DNA of 64,000 nt from Streptomyces cucumeris (GTDB taxonomy: Bacteria > Actinomycetota > Actinomycetes > Streptomycetales > Streptomycetaceae), in NCBI RefSeq assembly GCF_024295805.1, contig NZ_JANCLX010000002.1, positions 1-64,000 on the forward strand, in the 5' to 3' direction. This document shows positions 54,898 to 64,000 of the stretch, piece after piece. Position 1 is the first letter of the stretch. Every line of letters starts with the position of its first letter. A program made the translations under genes and the position numbers. The notes below the pieces were generated by a model that was not told where the DNA came from, ran no database searches, and saw nothing but the letters and a program-made list of their open reading frames with translations.

Positions 54898-55308
54898 TCA
54901 GCGGCCCGAGGCGGCCTTGCAGTCGACCAGCTCTGCGGCGGTGGCACGGCCCGTGGTGCGCACCGTGACGACCTTCACGAGCTCGTCCTCGCGCTGGGCG
55001 AAGGTGAAGTCCTTACGGCCCACCTCGGCGTGGTCCTTGTCCAGCGTACGGACCGTGCAGACCCCGGTGGTGTCCTGGTCCTTCATGACCTCGAGCCGGA
55101 CCTCGACGGCGTCCTCCGCGACCACCTGGAAACCGAGCACCCGGCCGCTGACGTCCTCGCCGGTGATGTACGCGTATCCGAACCAGGAGATCAGGGCGAG
55201 CAGCCCGGCACCGAGCACGGCTCCCACGATCTTCAGCGTCCGGTCAGCGCGTGCGTCGGCAGAGCGGCCGTAGCGCCCGTCGGGCAGACCTTCGCGCACC
55301 GCGGCCAT
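54898..55308 (-). CDS. DUF4307 membrane protein
   Basis: 136 aa. One membrane helix (TLKIVGAVLGAGLLALISWFGYAYI, about 24-48) followed by an extracytoplasmic beta-sandwich-like domain: SGRVLGFQVVAEDAVEVRLEVMKDQDTTGVCTVRTLDKDHAEVGRKDF. DUF4307 is found next to greA and mca across mycolata and streptomycetes; its role is unknown. Divergent from mca with 95 bp between starts. Confidence 0.9.
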   Translation of the reverse strand: MAAVREGLPDGRYGRSADARADRTLKIVGAVLGAGLLALISWFGYAYITGEDVSGRVLGFQVVAEDAVEVRLEVMKDQDTTGVCTVRTLDKDHAEVGRKDFTFAQREDELVKVVTVRTTGRATAAELVDCKAASGR

Positions 55309-55403
55309 GATCCTTCCTCCTGCTCGGGGGACTCGGAATTATTCGACCCCGCCGTGGGTCACTATAGAAGCCGTCTTCCGCGACGAATCACTGAGGATCG
55401 AAC

Positions 55404-56276
55404 TTGACTGAGCAGCTGCGTTTGATGGCCGTGCACGCGCACCCTGACGACGAGTCGAGCAAGGGCGCGGCCACCATGGCCAAGTACGTGTCCGAGGGGG
55501 TGGACGTGCTGGTCGCGACCTGCACCGGTGGTGAGCGCGGCTCCATCCTCAACCCCAAGCTCCAGGGGGACCCCTATATCGAGGAGCACATCCACGAGGT
55601 CCGCGCCAAGGAGATGGACGAGGCGCGCGAGATCCTCGGTGTGAAGCAGGAGTGGCTGGGGTTCGTGGACTCCGGGCTGCCCGAGGGCGACCCGCTGCCG
55701 CCGCTGCCGGAGGGCTGCTTCGCGCTCCAGGACGTGGAGGAGGCGGCGGGCCGGCTGGTGGAGCTGATCCGCACCTTCAAGCCGCAGGTGATCACCACCT
55801 ATGACGAGAACGGCGGCTATCCGCACCCCGACCACATCATGACCCACAAGATCACGATGGTGGCCTTCGAGGCGGCGGGCGACCCCGAGCGCTACCCCGG
55901 GACCGGGGAGCCGTGGCAGCCGCAGAAGCTCTACTACAACCAGGGCTTCAACCGGCCGCGCACGGTCGCGCTGCACGAGGCGCTGCTGGCCCGCGGGCTG
56001 GAGTCGCCGTACGGGGAGTGGCTGGAGCGCTGGAAGGACTTCGGACGGCCCGAGCGCACCCTGACCACGTATGTGCCGTGCGCCGAGTTCTTCGAGATCC
56101 GCGACAAGGCGCTGATCGCGCACCGTACGCAGATCGACCCCGACGGCGGCTGGTTCCGCGTCCCGATGGACGTCCAGCGGGAGGTCTGGCCCACGGAGGA
56201 GTACGAGCTCGCCAAGTCGCTCGTGGACACCTCCCTCCCCGAGGACGACCTCTTCGCGGGCATCCGCAACAATTGA
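55404..56276 (+). CDS. mca: Mycothiol S-conjugate amidase Mca
   Basis: 290 aa with a TTG start at 55404 preceded by GAGGATC. The zinc motif AHPDDE (12-17), GGERGSILNPKLQGDPYIEEHIHEVRAKEMDEAREILG and the GGYPHPDHIMTHK zinc ligand region fit Mca/MshB-type LmbE deacetylases. Length and the EEYELAKSLVD C terminus fit Mca rather than MshB. It releases mercapturic acids from mycothiol conjugates, a detoxification step specific to actinobacteria. Confidence 0.95.
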   Translation: MTEQLRLMAVHAHPDDESSKGAATMAKYVSEGVDVLVATCTGGERGSILNPKLQGDPYIEEHIHEVRAKEMDEAREILGVKQEWLGFVDSGLPEGDPLPPLPEGCFALQDVEEAAGRLVELIRTFKPQVITTYDENGGYPHPDHIMTHKITMVAFEAAGDPERYPGTGEPWQPQKLYYNQGFNRPRTVALHEALLARGLESPYGEWLERWKDFGRPERTLTTYVPCAEFFEIRDKALIAHRTQIDPDGGWFRVPMDVQREVWPTEEYELAKSLVDTSLPEDDLFAGIRNN

Positions 56277-56280
56277 CCTC

Positions 56281-56544
56281 ATGATGAGCTCGACCAGCAC
56301 CCTCGCCGTAACGCACCTCGTCCCGCTCGCCAAGGAGCTGGACGAGAACAAGGTGACTCCGGGCGTCCTCGGTTTCATCGTCTTCGCACTGATCGGCGGC
56401 GCGGTGTGGCTGCTGATGAAGTCCATGAACAAGCACATGAAGAAGGTGGACTTCGAGGAGGGCCCCGAGCCCGCCAAGGCGTCCGCCGGGACCGCGGCCA
56501 GCACCGCCCCCGCCGACCGCCCCAAGGGCGAGAGCCCGGCCTGA
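56281..56544 (+). CDS. Small membrane protein next to mca
   Basis: 87 aa, starting 4 nt after the mca stop. One membrane helix (GVLGFIVFALIGGAVWLLMKSMNKHMKKVDFEE, about 28-50), with a Lys-rich juxtamembrane segment and an Ala/Pro/Lys tail. A conserved streptomycete neighbour of mca. It is probably cotranscribed with mca. Function unknown. Confidence 0.82.
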   Translation: MMSSTSTLAVTHLVPLAKELDENKVTPGVLGFIVFALIGGAVWLLMKSMNKHMKKVDFEEGPEPAKASAGTAASTAPADRPKGESPA

Positions 56545-56630
56545 CCCGACCCGTCGGGCCGGTGCCCCGCCGGGCCCCCGCCGGGCCGTCTCCCACGAGC
56601 TGATCCACGAAGGCCGCGGCGGGACAGGAC

Positions 56631-59600
56631 CTAGGCGGCGGGAGCGTCCGGCAGCACCGCCGTGACCTCACGGGAGTGGCGGCTCGGGACCATCCCGAGC
56701 TGCCACGCCTGCCAGCCCGTCTCCGGCTCCACACCGCGCTCCAGCACCAGCGCGAACGCGTCCGCGCACCCCTCCAGCCGGGGGTCCCGGGGCGGGTCCT
56801 GCTCACGGAGCTCACGGCGGAGCTCCGCCAGCTCCTCCTGAGCCACCGCGGTACCGATCACCGAACCGCCCGCCGAGGCGAACGGCAGCAGGGTGCAGCG
56901 CAGGAACCGGGCCCAGGAGCGGCCGCGCCGGTCCTCGTACCCGGCGAACAGCGCGGCCGCCTCGTCGACCAGCTCCAGCGCCTGGGCGGCTTTGCCGTTC
57001 CCCGCGTCGATCACGGCCAGCTCCACACAGGACCACGCCTCGCCATGGGCCACGCCCACCCGGTGGAAGTCCTGCCGGGCGTCCTGGAGGAGCTGACGGG
57101 CGAACCCGCTGTTGCGCAGCGAACCGGTCTGGGCCGCCCTGAGGTCCCGGGTGACCCGCGCCGAATGGTGCCGGGCGCAGGCCAGCCCGTACGCGTCCCG
57201 CATCCGGCTGAACATGGTGCGGGCCCGCTCCAGCTCGCGCACCGCCGAATCGTGGTCGCCGCGCTCCTCCAGCGCCTGGCCCAGGTAGTACAGCGTCCAC
57301 GCCTCACCGCGCGCGTCCTCGTTCTCCCGGTGGCGGGAGAGGGCCTGGCGGAGCTGGTCGACGGCGACCGACGCCTCCCCGTCCACCAGCCGGGCCCGCG
57401 CCAGCTGGGTCAGCGCCCATGCCTCGCCGCGCTGGTCATGGGTGGTGCTGTAGGCGTCCAGCGCCTCCCGCAGCTCGGCCTCCGCGCGCCCCACCTCGCC
57501 CATCCGCAGACATGCCTGGCCCAGCTGGAAGTGGGCCCATGCCTGGCCGTGCAGACTCTCGCTCTCCCGGTGCAGCTCCAGGGCACCGGCCAGCAGCTCC
57601 AGCGCTTCGGCCAGCCGCCCCCGGTCCCGCTCCACGGCGGCCAGCGCGTGCATCGTCCAGGCGCGGTCCCCGCGCAGCGCCTCGGCGGACTGGAGCCCCA
57701 GCGCCTCGCGCAGCTTCGCCGCGGCCTCCGCGAGCTGGCCCTGGTGGTGCAGGGTGATGCCCAGACTGCACAGCGCCCGGGCCGCCCCGGCCTCGTGCTG
57801 GGCCTCGAAGTACAGGTCCACCACCGAGGACAGGGTGGTGCGCGCCTGGTCCAGCTCACCGAGCTGGCGGGCGGCGATACCGGTGCGCCACTGCACGGAC
57901 CGCACCAGCAGCCCCTGGTCGACGGCCTGGGTCAGCTCGCTGATCTCGCCCAGCCGGTAGAGATCGCCGCGCAGCAGGCAGTAGTCGCACAGGGCGCCCA
58001 GCAGATGCAGCACCGCGGACTGGTCCACGCCCTCCGCGTGGCGCAGCGCCGCGGTGATGAAGCTGGACTCGTCGTCCAGCCAGCGCAGCGCGGACTCCAG
58101 CGAGGTGAAGCCGTGGCCCGCGCCCTTGGCGAAGATATCGGCGCGGGTGGACGTCTTGCCGTCGACCAGCCGGATCACCGAGTCCGCCAGCTCGGCGTAG
58201 CTGCGGATCAGCCGCTCCTGGGCGGCGGTGCGCTGCTCCGGCTCCTCCTCGTCCAGCAGCCGGGCATGGGCGAAGGTCCGCAGCACATCATGCAGGCGGT
58301 AGCGGCTGCCCCGGACGTGCTGGATCAGCCCGGCGCGGGCCAGCGCCTCCAGATGACGGGCCGCCTCCTGCTCATCGGTGGCCAGCAGCGCGGCCGCGGC
58401 GGCCGTGCCCAGACTGGCCCGCCCGGCCAGCGCCAGCCGCCGGAACAGCCGCCGGGCGCCCTCCGGCTGGTCGGTGTAGCGCAGCCACAGGGTGCGCTCG
58501 ACGGCGCCCACCGGGCCGTACGCCTCCAGCTCGGTGACCAGGGCGGCGGGGGTGCGCACACCCAGCGAGGAGCCCGCGATCCGCAGCGCCAGCGGCAGCC
58601 GCCCGCACAGCACCGCGATCCGCTCGACGGACTGCGCGTCATAGGGCCCGGCCCCCGCGGGCTCCTCGGCGGACTCCCGCAGCAGCTCCTCGGCGCCCGG
58701 CTCGTCCAGCGGGCCCACCTCCAGCCGGTGCACCCAGGCGCCGAGGTCGGCGGGCAGGGTGATCGGGGTGCGCGAGGTGACCAGGATCAGGCTGTCGGAC
58801 TGCTCGGGGACCAGGGTGCGCACCTGCTCCGCATCGCTGGCGTCGTCCAGCACGATGGTGACGGGCAGCCCGGTCAGATGCTGGTGGTACAGCTCGGTGA
58901 GCCGCTTGACGTGCTGCTCCTGGCTGGAGCGCTCCCGGAACAGCAGCTGGTCCCGGGGCGCGCCCAGCCGGTTCAGCAGGTGCAGCAGCGCGTCACGCGT
59001 CGGCAGCGGGGCCTGTCCGGCGCTGTCCCCGCGCAGATCCACCAGACACGCCCCGCGGAACTGGTCCCGCAGATGGTGCGCCGCGCGCACGGCCAGCATG
59101 GTGCGGCCCGAGCCCGGCGGCCCCTCCAGCAGCACCACGGTCGGCCGGGTCTCGGTGCTGGCCCGGGCCTGCCGCACCCACTGCGCGATCTGGGTGATCT
59201 GGGCGCGGCGCCCGGCGAACGGACCCTCCGCCTCAGGGAGATGGGCGAAGGACTGCTCCAGCACGGTGCGTCTGCGGGCGGCCTGGCTGCGGTCGGCACC
59301 GCGCAGCCGCGGCGCCTGTCCCGCGGCGGCCGACACCCGCTTCGAACCGCCGCCCTGACGGGTGGCGGCCGTGGTCATCCGGTGCTGGTCGATGAACGGG
59401 CGGATGCCGCGCACCTCGACCGCCGTGAGCCACTGCAGCCGTAGCTGCTCCGCCCCGCCCGGCTGATGGCGCAGCGCGGCCTGACGGTGGGCCGCGGGCC
59501 AGTGTCCCGCCGTGAGCTTGAGGACCGCGGCAGCCGATCCGGCCAGCGCCGCGGTCACGCCCGCGCCCAGCGCGGCGCCCACCGGGACACCGAAGGTGAG

Positions 59601-59909
59601 GTCCGCGCCGAACGCCGCGGCCGCCGCGACCGCGACCGCGAGCGCAGGGGTGCCGAGCTGTCCGCCCGACAGCCGCGCGGACAGCGGCCGGCTGCCCGCC
59701 TCCGACTCCTCCAGAGCGCGCACATACGCGCCGTACTCCTCGGCCGCACTGGCCGCCATCCCCTCCAGCGCGCCGCGCGCCCGGCTGAGCAGCACCCCGC
59801 CGTCCGTGCGCCCGCCCGAACGGCGCACCTCCTCCTCCACGGCACGCGACAGCAGCCGCTCGACCTCGGTCCGATGACTGTCCCGAAGCGCCTCCAGCGA
59901 GCCCGGCAT
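56631..59909 (-). CDS. Membrane-anchored STAND NTPase with TPR repeats
   Basis: 1092 aa from the ATG at 59909 (GAGGAGG upstream). Residues about 1-110 are helical with a charged N terminus. A Gly/Ala-rich hydrophobic segment (about 85-130; [39 protein letters not shown]) forms two membrane helices. An NB-ARC-like STAND domain follows, with P-loop [10 protein letters not shown] (about 260-268), Walker B-like VTIVLDDAS (about 352) and winged-helix regions, then tandem TPR repeats (about 640-1060). STAND proteins act as signal switches in regulation or antiphage defence. The membrane anchor is unusual. The partner and trigger are unknown. Confidence 0.86.
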   Translation of the reverse strand: MPGSLEALRDSHRTEVERLLSRAVEEEVRRSGGRTDGGVLLSRARGALEGMAASAAEEYGAYVRALEESEAGSRPLSARLSGGQLGTPALAVAVAAAAAFGADLTFGVPVGAALGAGVTAALAGSAAAVLKLTAGHWPAAHRQAALRHQPGGAEQLRLQWLTAVEVRGIRPFIDQHRMTTAATRQGGGSKRVSAAAGQAPRLRGADRSQAARRRTVLEQSFAHLPEAEGPFAGRRAQITQIAQWVRQARASTETRPTVVLLEGPPGSGRTMLAVRAAHHLRDQFRGACLVDLRGDSAGQAPLPTRDALLHLLNRLGAPRDQLLFRERSSQEQHVKRLTELYHQHLTGLPVTIVLDDASDAEQVRTLVPEQSDSLILVTSRTPITLPADLGAWVHRLEVGPLDEPGAEELLRESAEEPAGAGPYDAQSVERIAVLCGRLPLALRIAGSSLGVRTPAALVTELEAYGPVGAVERTLWLRYTDQPEGARRLFRRLALAGRASLGTAAAAALLATDEQEAARHLEALARAGLIQHVRGSRYRLHDVLRTFAHARLLDEEEPEQRTAAQERLIRSYAELADSVIRLVDGKTSTRADIFAKGAGHGFTSLESALRWLDDESSFITAALRHAEGVDQSAVLHLLGALCDYCLLRGDLYRLGEISELTQAVDQGLLVRSVQWRTGIAARQLGELDQARTTLSSVVDLYFEAQHEAGAARALCSLGITLHHQGQLAEAAAKLREALGLQSAEALRGDRAWTMHALAAVERDRGRLAEALELLAGALELHRESESLHGQAWAHFQLGQACLRMGEVGRAEAELREALDAYSTTHDQRGEAWALTQLARARLVDGEASVAVDQLRQALSRHRENEDARGEAWTLYYLGQALEERGDHDSAVRELERARTMFSRMRDAYGLACARHHSARVTRDLRAAQTGSLRNSGFARQLLQDARQDFHRVGVAHGEAWSCVELAVIDAGNGKAAQALELVDEAAALFAGYEDRRGRSWARFLRCTLLPFASAGGSVIGTAVAQEELAELRRELREQDPPRDPRLEGCADAFALVLERGVEPETGWQAWQLGMVPSRHSREVTAVLPDAPAA

Positions 59910-60064
59910 GGGATCCCCCTCCTCGCGCATGTGCCACGCGTCGACCGCGTGTTGCTCCCAAGTCTTCCGTTTCTGGCTCTTATCCGGCAGCCCTGTGGAT
60001 AACTCCCGCCGGAGCCGCCCTGTGGACAACTCGCGTCATCCGGGAGTTGGGAGAGGATGGGGGC

Positions 60065-62101
<2,037 letters not shown>

Positions 62102-62306
62102 CGCCGGCGGGGCACGGCCCCACGCCCGCGCGGCCCGTGCCCCCGCCCCTGCCCACAGCGGGCAGGGGCACCGGGCAGCCTGGTGGTGCCTCAGTCCGTG
62201 TGACGTGTGAGGGCCCGCCCCGCCGGGCCCTCAGCCCCCGCCGGGGCCGGTCCGGCCGGGCTGCCGCCCCGTCGGGGGCCGACGCACGTCAGCGGTGGTC
62301 GGTGGG

Positions 62307-62942
62307 TCAGAGGGGGAGGCCGCAGGAGAGGAGGTCGAGGGCTTGGTCGAGGGTGGCTTCCATGTCCTCGACCCGGCGGTGGTCCAGGCAGTGGAAGATG
62401 GCCTCCTGGAGCGCGCCCAGGATCGCTCCGACCGTGACGCGCACCTCGAAGTCGTCCGGTGAGCGGCCGCTGCGCTCGGCCATCGCCTCGCCCAGCGTCG
62501 CGCTCGTCGTGGCCAGTCCCTCGCCCAGGCGGGCGCGCAGCGCCGGGATACCGCGCACCAGGGTGAGCCGGGTCAGCAGTTCCTTGCGCTCGGCCGCGGT
62601 GAACTGCCCCAGCAGGTCCAGGAGCACGCGGCGCAGCGCCGCGACCGGGGACTCGTCCAGGGGGCGTTCGCGGATCGCGGCCGCGATGAGCGCGTCGTAC
62701 TCGTCCGTGAGGACGATGTCTTCCTTGGTGGGGAAGTAGCGGAAGACGGTGCTGGGGGAGACATCGGCCGCCTCGGCGATCCGGTCTACCGGGGTGGCGT
62801 CGTAGCCCTGTTCCACGAAGAGCCGGTAGGCCGCCTGCCGGATCGCCCGCCGGGTCTTGATCTTCTTCCGCTCACGGAGCCCGGGGGCGGTCCGCGGCGC
62901 GGACCGCTCGGCGGCGGACATCGTGCGTGCCATGTCTCTCAT
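62307..62942 (-). CDS. TetR-family regulator
   Basis: 211 aa from the ATG at 62942; ATG 62933 is the main alternative. The HTH is ERKKIKTRRAIRQAAYRLFVEQGYDATPVDRIAEAADVSPSTVFRYFPTKEDIVL, with the TVFRYFP recognition helix. The C-terminal ligand domain includes VRVTVGAILGALQEAIFHCLDHRRVEDMEATLDQALDLL. It stands alone, 60 nt from a convergent-side hemolysin III gene on the same strand. Target unknown. Confidence 0.92.
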   Translation of the reverse strand: MRDMARTMSAAERSAPRTAPGLRERKKIKTRRAIRQAAYRLFVEQGYDATPVDRIAEAADVSPSTVFRYFPTKEDIVLTDEYDALIAAAIRERPLDESPVAALRRVLLDLLGQFTAAERKELLTRLTLVRGIPALRARLGEGLATTSATLGEAMAERSGRSPDDFEVRVTVGAILGALQEAIFHCLDHRRVEDMEATLDQALDLLSCGLPL

Positions 62943-63002
62943 TGTCCGGCATCGGCCTTGGAACGGGGCCGATTCCGCCTCCACTTCCGGCGGAGGAGCG
63001 TG

Positions 63003-63713
63003 TCAGGGGTGCTGATAGGCCACCAGCGAGATGCCCACGTAGTGCACCACGAACGCCGCCAGCGTGAACGAGTGGAACACCTCGTGGAAGCCGAACCAGC
63101 GCGGCGAGGGGTTGGGGCGCTTGGTCCCGTAGATCACCGCGCCCGCGCTGTAGAGCAGTCCGCCGACGATGATCAGCGTCATCACGGCGATTCCGCCGGT
63201 CCGCATGAAGTCGGGGAGGAAGAAGACCGCCGCCCAGCCCAGCGCGATGTAGCACGGGGTGTAGAGCCAGCGCGGGGCGCCGACCCAGAACACCCGGAAG
63301 GCGATCCCGGCGAGCGCTCCGGCCCACACCAGCCACAGCAGTAGCTGCTGTTTGCCGTCCGGCAGGAGCAGCAGCGTGAAGGGCGTGTAGGTGCCCGCGA
63401 TGATCAGGAAGATATTGGCGTGATCCAGCCGCCGGAGCACCGCGGTGGCGCGCGGGCCCCAATTGCCGCGGTGGTACAGCGCGCTGACCCCGAACAGCGC
63501 GCACGCGGTCAGCGTGAAGATGGCGCAGGCCAGGCGGCCGCGCGGGCTGTCGGCGAGTGCGGTGAGGACCACCCCGGAGATCAGCGCGGCAGGGAACATG
63601 CCGGCGTGCAGCCAGCCGCGCAGCAGGGGCTTCAGGGGGAGCGGTGGGGTTGCTTCGGGCCCTGGGGATTCGTCAACGGCGGCGTCGGGCGAGGCGGCAG
63701 TCATGGCGCTCAT
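63003..63713 (-). CDS. Hemolysin III/PAQR-family membrane protein
   Basis: 236 aa from the ATG at 63713. Seven hydrophobic helices start at about residue 38. PAQR motifs include FGVSALYHRGNWG, LRRLDHANIFLIIAGTYTPF, GALAGIAFRVFWVGAPRW, YSAGAVIYGTKRPNP and FGFHEVFHSFTLAAFVVHYV, giving the zinc-like His set. Bacterial members (TrhA-type) affect membrane fluidity. The gene is an isolated unit with a TetR gene downstream. Confidence 0.92.
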   Translation of the reverse strand: MSAMTAASPDAAVDESPGPEATPPLPLKPLLRGWLHAGMFPAALISGVVLTALADSPRGRLACAIFTLTACALFGVSALYHRGNWGPRATAVLRRLDHANIFLIIAGTYTPFTLLLLPDGKQQLLLWLVWAGALAGIAFRVFWVGAPRWLYTPCYIALGWAAVFFLPDFMRTGGIAVMTLIIVGGLLYSAGAVIYGTKRPNPSPRWFGFHEVFHSFTLAAFVVHYVGISLVAYQHP

Positions 63714-63880
63714 GCTACCTACGCCACCGTAAGTTACCGCCCCATGTCGAGTGGTGATGGTCACCAAGGTGCCCACTGGACAGATGGCTCACACCGTCGG
63801 ATGATCAAATGAGCGCGGTCGGCACCGGATGAGCTGAGCATCCGGGTCGCAGCCCCCAAGGGGTAGCTGTCTCCATAAAA

Positions 63881-63904
63881 GCGGATGTGCGTGCACATAT
63901 CCGC
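63881..63904. promoter_or_regulatory. Imperfect palindrome upstream of the right-end gene
   Basis: GCGGAT-GTGC-GT-GCAC-AT-ATCCGC (63881-63904) reads as nested dyads, the outer GCGGAT/ATCCGC and inner GTGC/GCAC, displaced by 2 bp. It lies 55 nt upstream of the GTG at 63960 and could be an operator. Confidence 0.4.
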
Positions 63905-63959
63905 ACAAACCCTCAATCGATAACGCCGGACCATGCCATTCCGGCGGGATGGAGCGATC

Positions 63960-64000
63960 GTGGCGCCCAGCAATGTGGCTTCCTCCCTCACCAGCCCGGC
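63960..64000 (+). CDS. Possible 5' end of a gene running off the window
   Basis: A GTG at 63960 with GGATGGAGCG upstream starts VAPSNVASSLTSP. Only 13 codons are visible, so the identity cannot be determined. Confidence 0.3.
   Translation, partial: MAPSNVASSLTSP

Noticed and set aside
63761..63991. 76-codon open frame on the minus strand at the right end
   Set aside because: Composition atypical and it opposes a more plausible promoter/start on the plus strand.

Overview
The window is high-GC actinobacterial chromosome. Codon use, GTG/TTG starts, tightly overlapping operons, and family content (conservon CvnABCD, mycothiol S-conjugate amidase, DUF4307, FilP-like coiled coil, multiple ClpP, gas vesicle genes of the gvpO-A-F-G-J-L-S-K type) all point to Streptomyces or a very close relative. 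No rRNA, tRNA, insertion sequence or CRISPR array was seen.

Layout, left to right. 0-6.5 kb: the 3' part of a Gly/Pro-repeat protein with a nucleic-acid-deaminase-like domain and a SUKH-4 domain, a DivIVA/FilP-like coiled-coil gene, and a MacB-type ABC ATPase/FtsX permease pair. 6.6-8.2 kb: an aldo/keto reductase behind a MerR-type 19-bp-spacer promoter, and a VOC protein. 8.3-11.8 kb: a complete compact gas vesicle operon on the minus strand, divergent from mfd (12.0-15.5 kb). 16-24.3 kb: a PucR-type regulator, small hypothetical genes, a gamma-glutamyltransferase, a lipoprotein, a divergent LysR/serine-hydrolase pair and a Tat-type metallo-beta-lactamase-fold protein. 24.4-26.2 kb: a PopR-like regulator facing a two-gene clpP operon whose second ClpP has lost its catalytic histidine. 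26.4-29.4 kb: a small cysteine-rich protein, a probable phosphorothioate-DNA-dependent HNH restriction enzyme, a hypothetical protein and an orphan sugar-binding lipoprotein. 29.7-33.8 kb: a conservon (sensor kinase-like, roadblock, DUF742, GTPase).

33.8-37.3 kb holds two divergent regulator/enzyme pairs (TetR/methyltransferase across a double palindrome; SDR/XRE) and a small membrane protein. 37.4-39.8 kb is a divergent pair of paralogous secreted beta-helix proteins. 40.2-45.6 kb looks accessory: small secreted and lipoproteins, overlapping tiny ORFs, and an XRE-TPR regulator divergent from a flavoprotein, with lower GC and weaker family matches than the flanks.

45.6-63.7 kb returns to core genome: msrA, a TPR-like membrane protein, cystathionine gamma-synthase, a sigma-factor-like/membrane protein pair, MarR, threonine ammonia-lyase, a DrrAB-type ABC exporter, greA, DUF4307, mca, a membrane-anchored STAND ATPase with TPRs, a DUF255 thioredoxin-like protein, TetR and a hemolysin III family protein.

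Functional themes are envelope and signalling (conservon, ABC exporters, beta-helix proteins), protein quality control (ClpP/PopR, MsrA, Mca, GreA, Mfd) and possible genome or competitor defence (HNH enzyme, deaminase-SUKH protein, STAND ATPase). No unquestionably new multi-gene system was found. The best candidates for follow-up are the deaminase-SUKH protein, the His-less ClpP under PopR-like control, the twin beta-helix locus and the secreted-protein island at 40-44 kb. Family assignments come from reading motifs, not from database searches.
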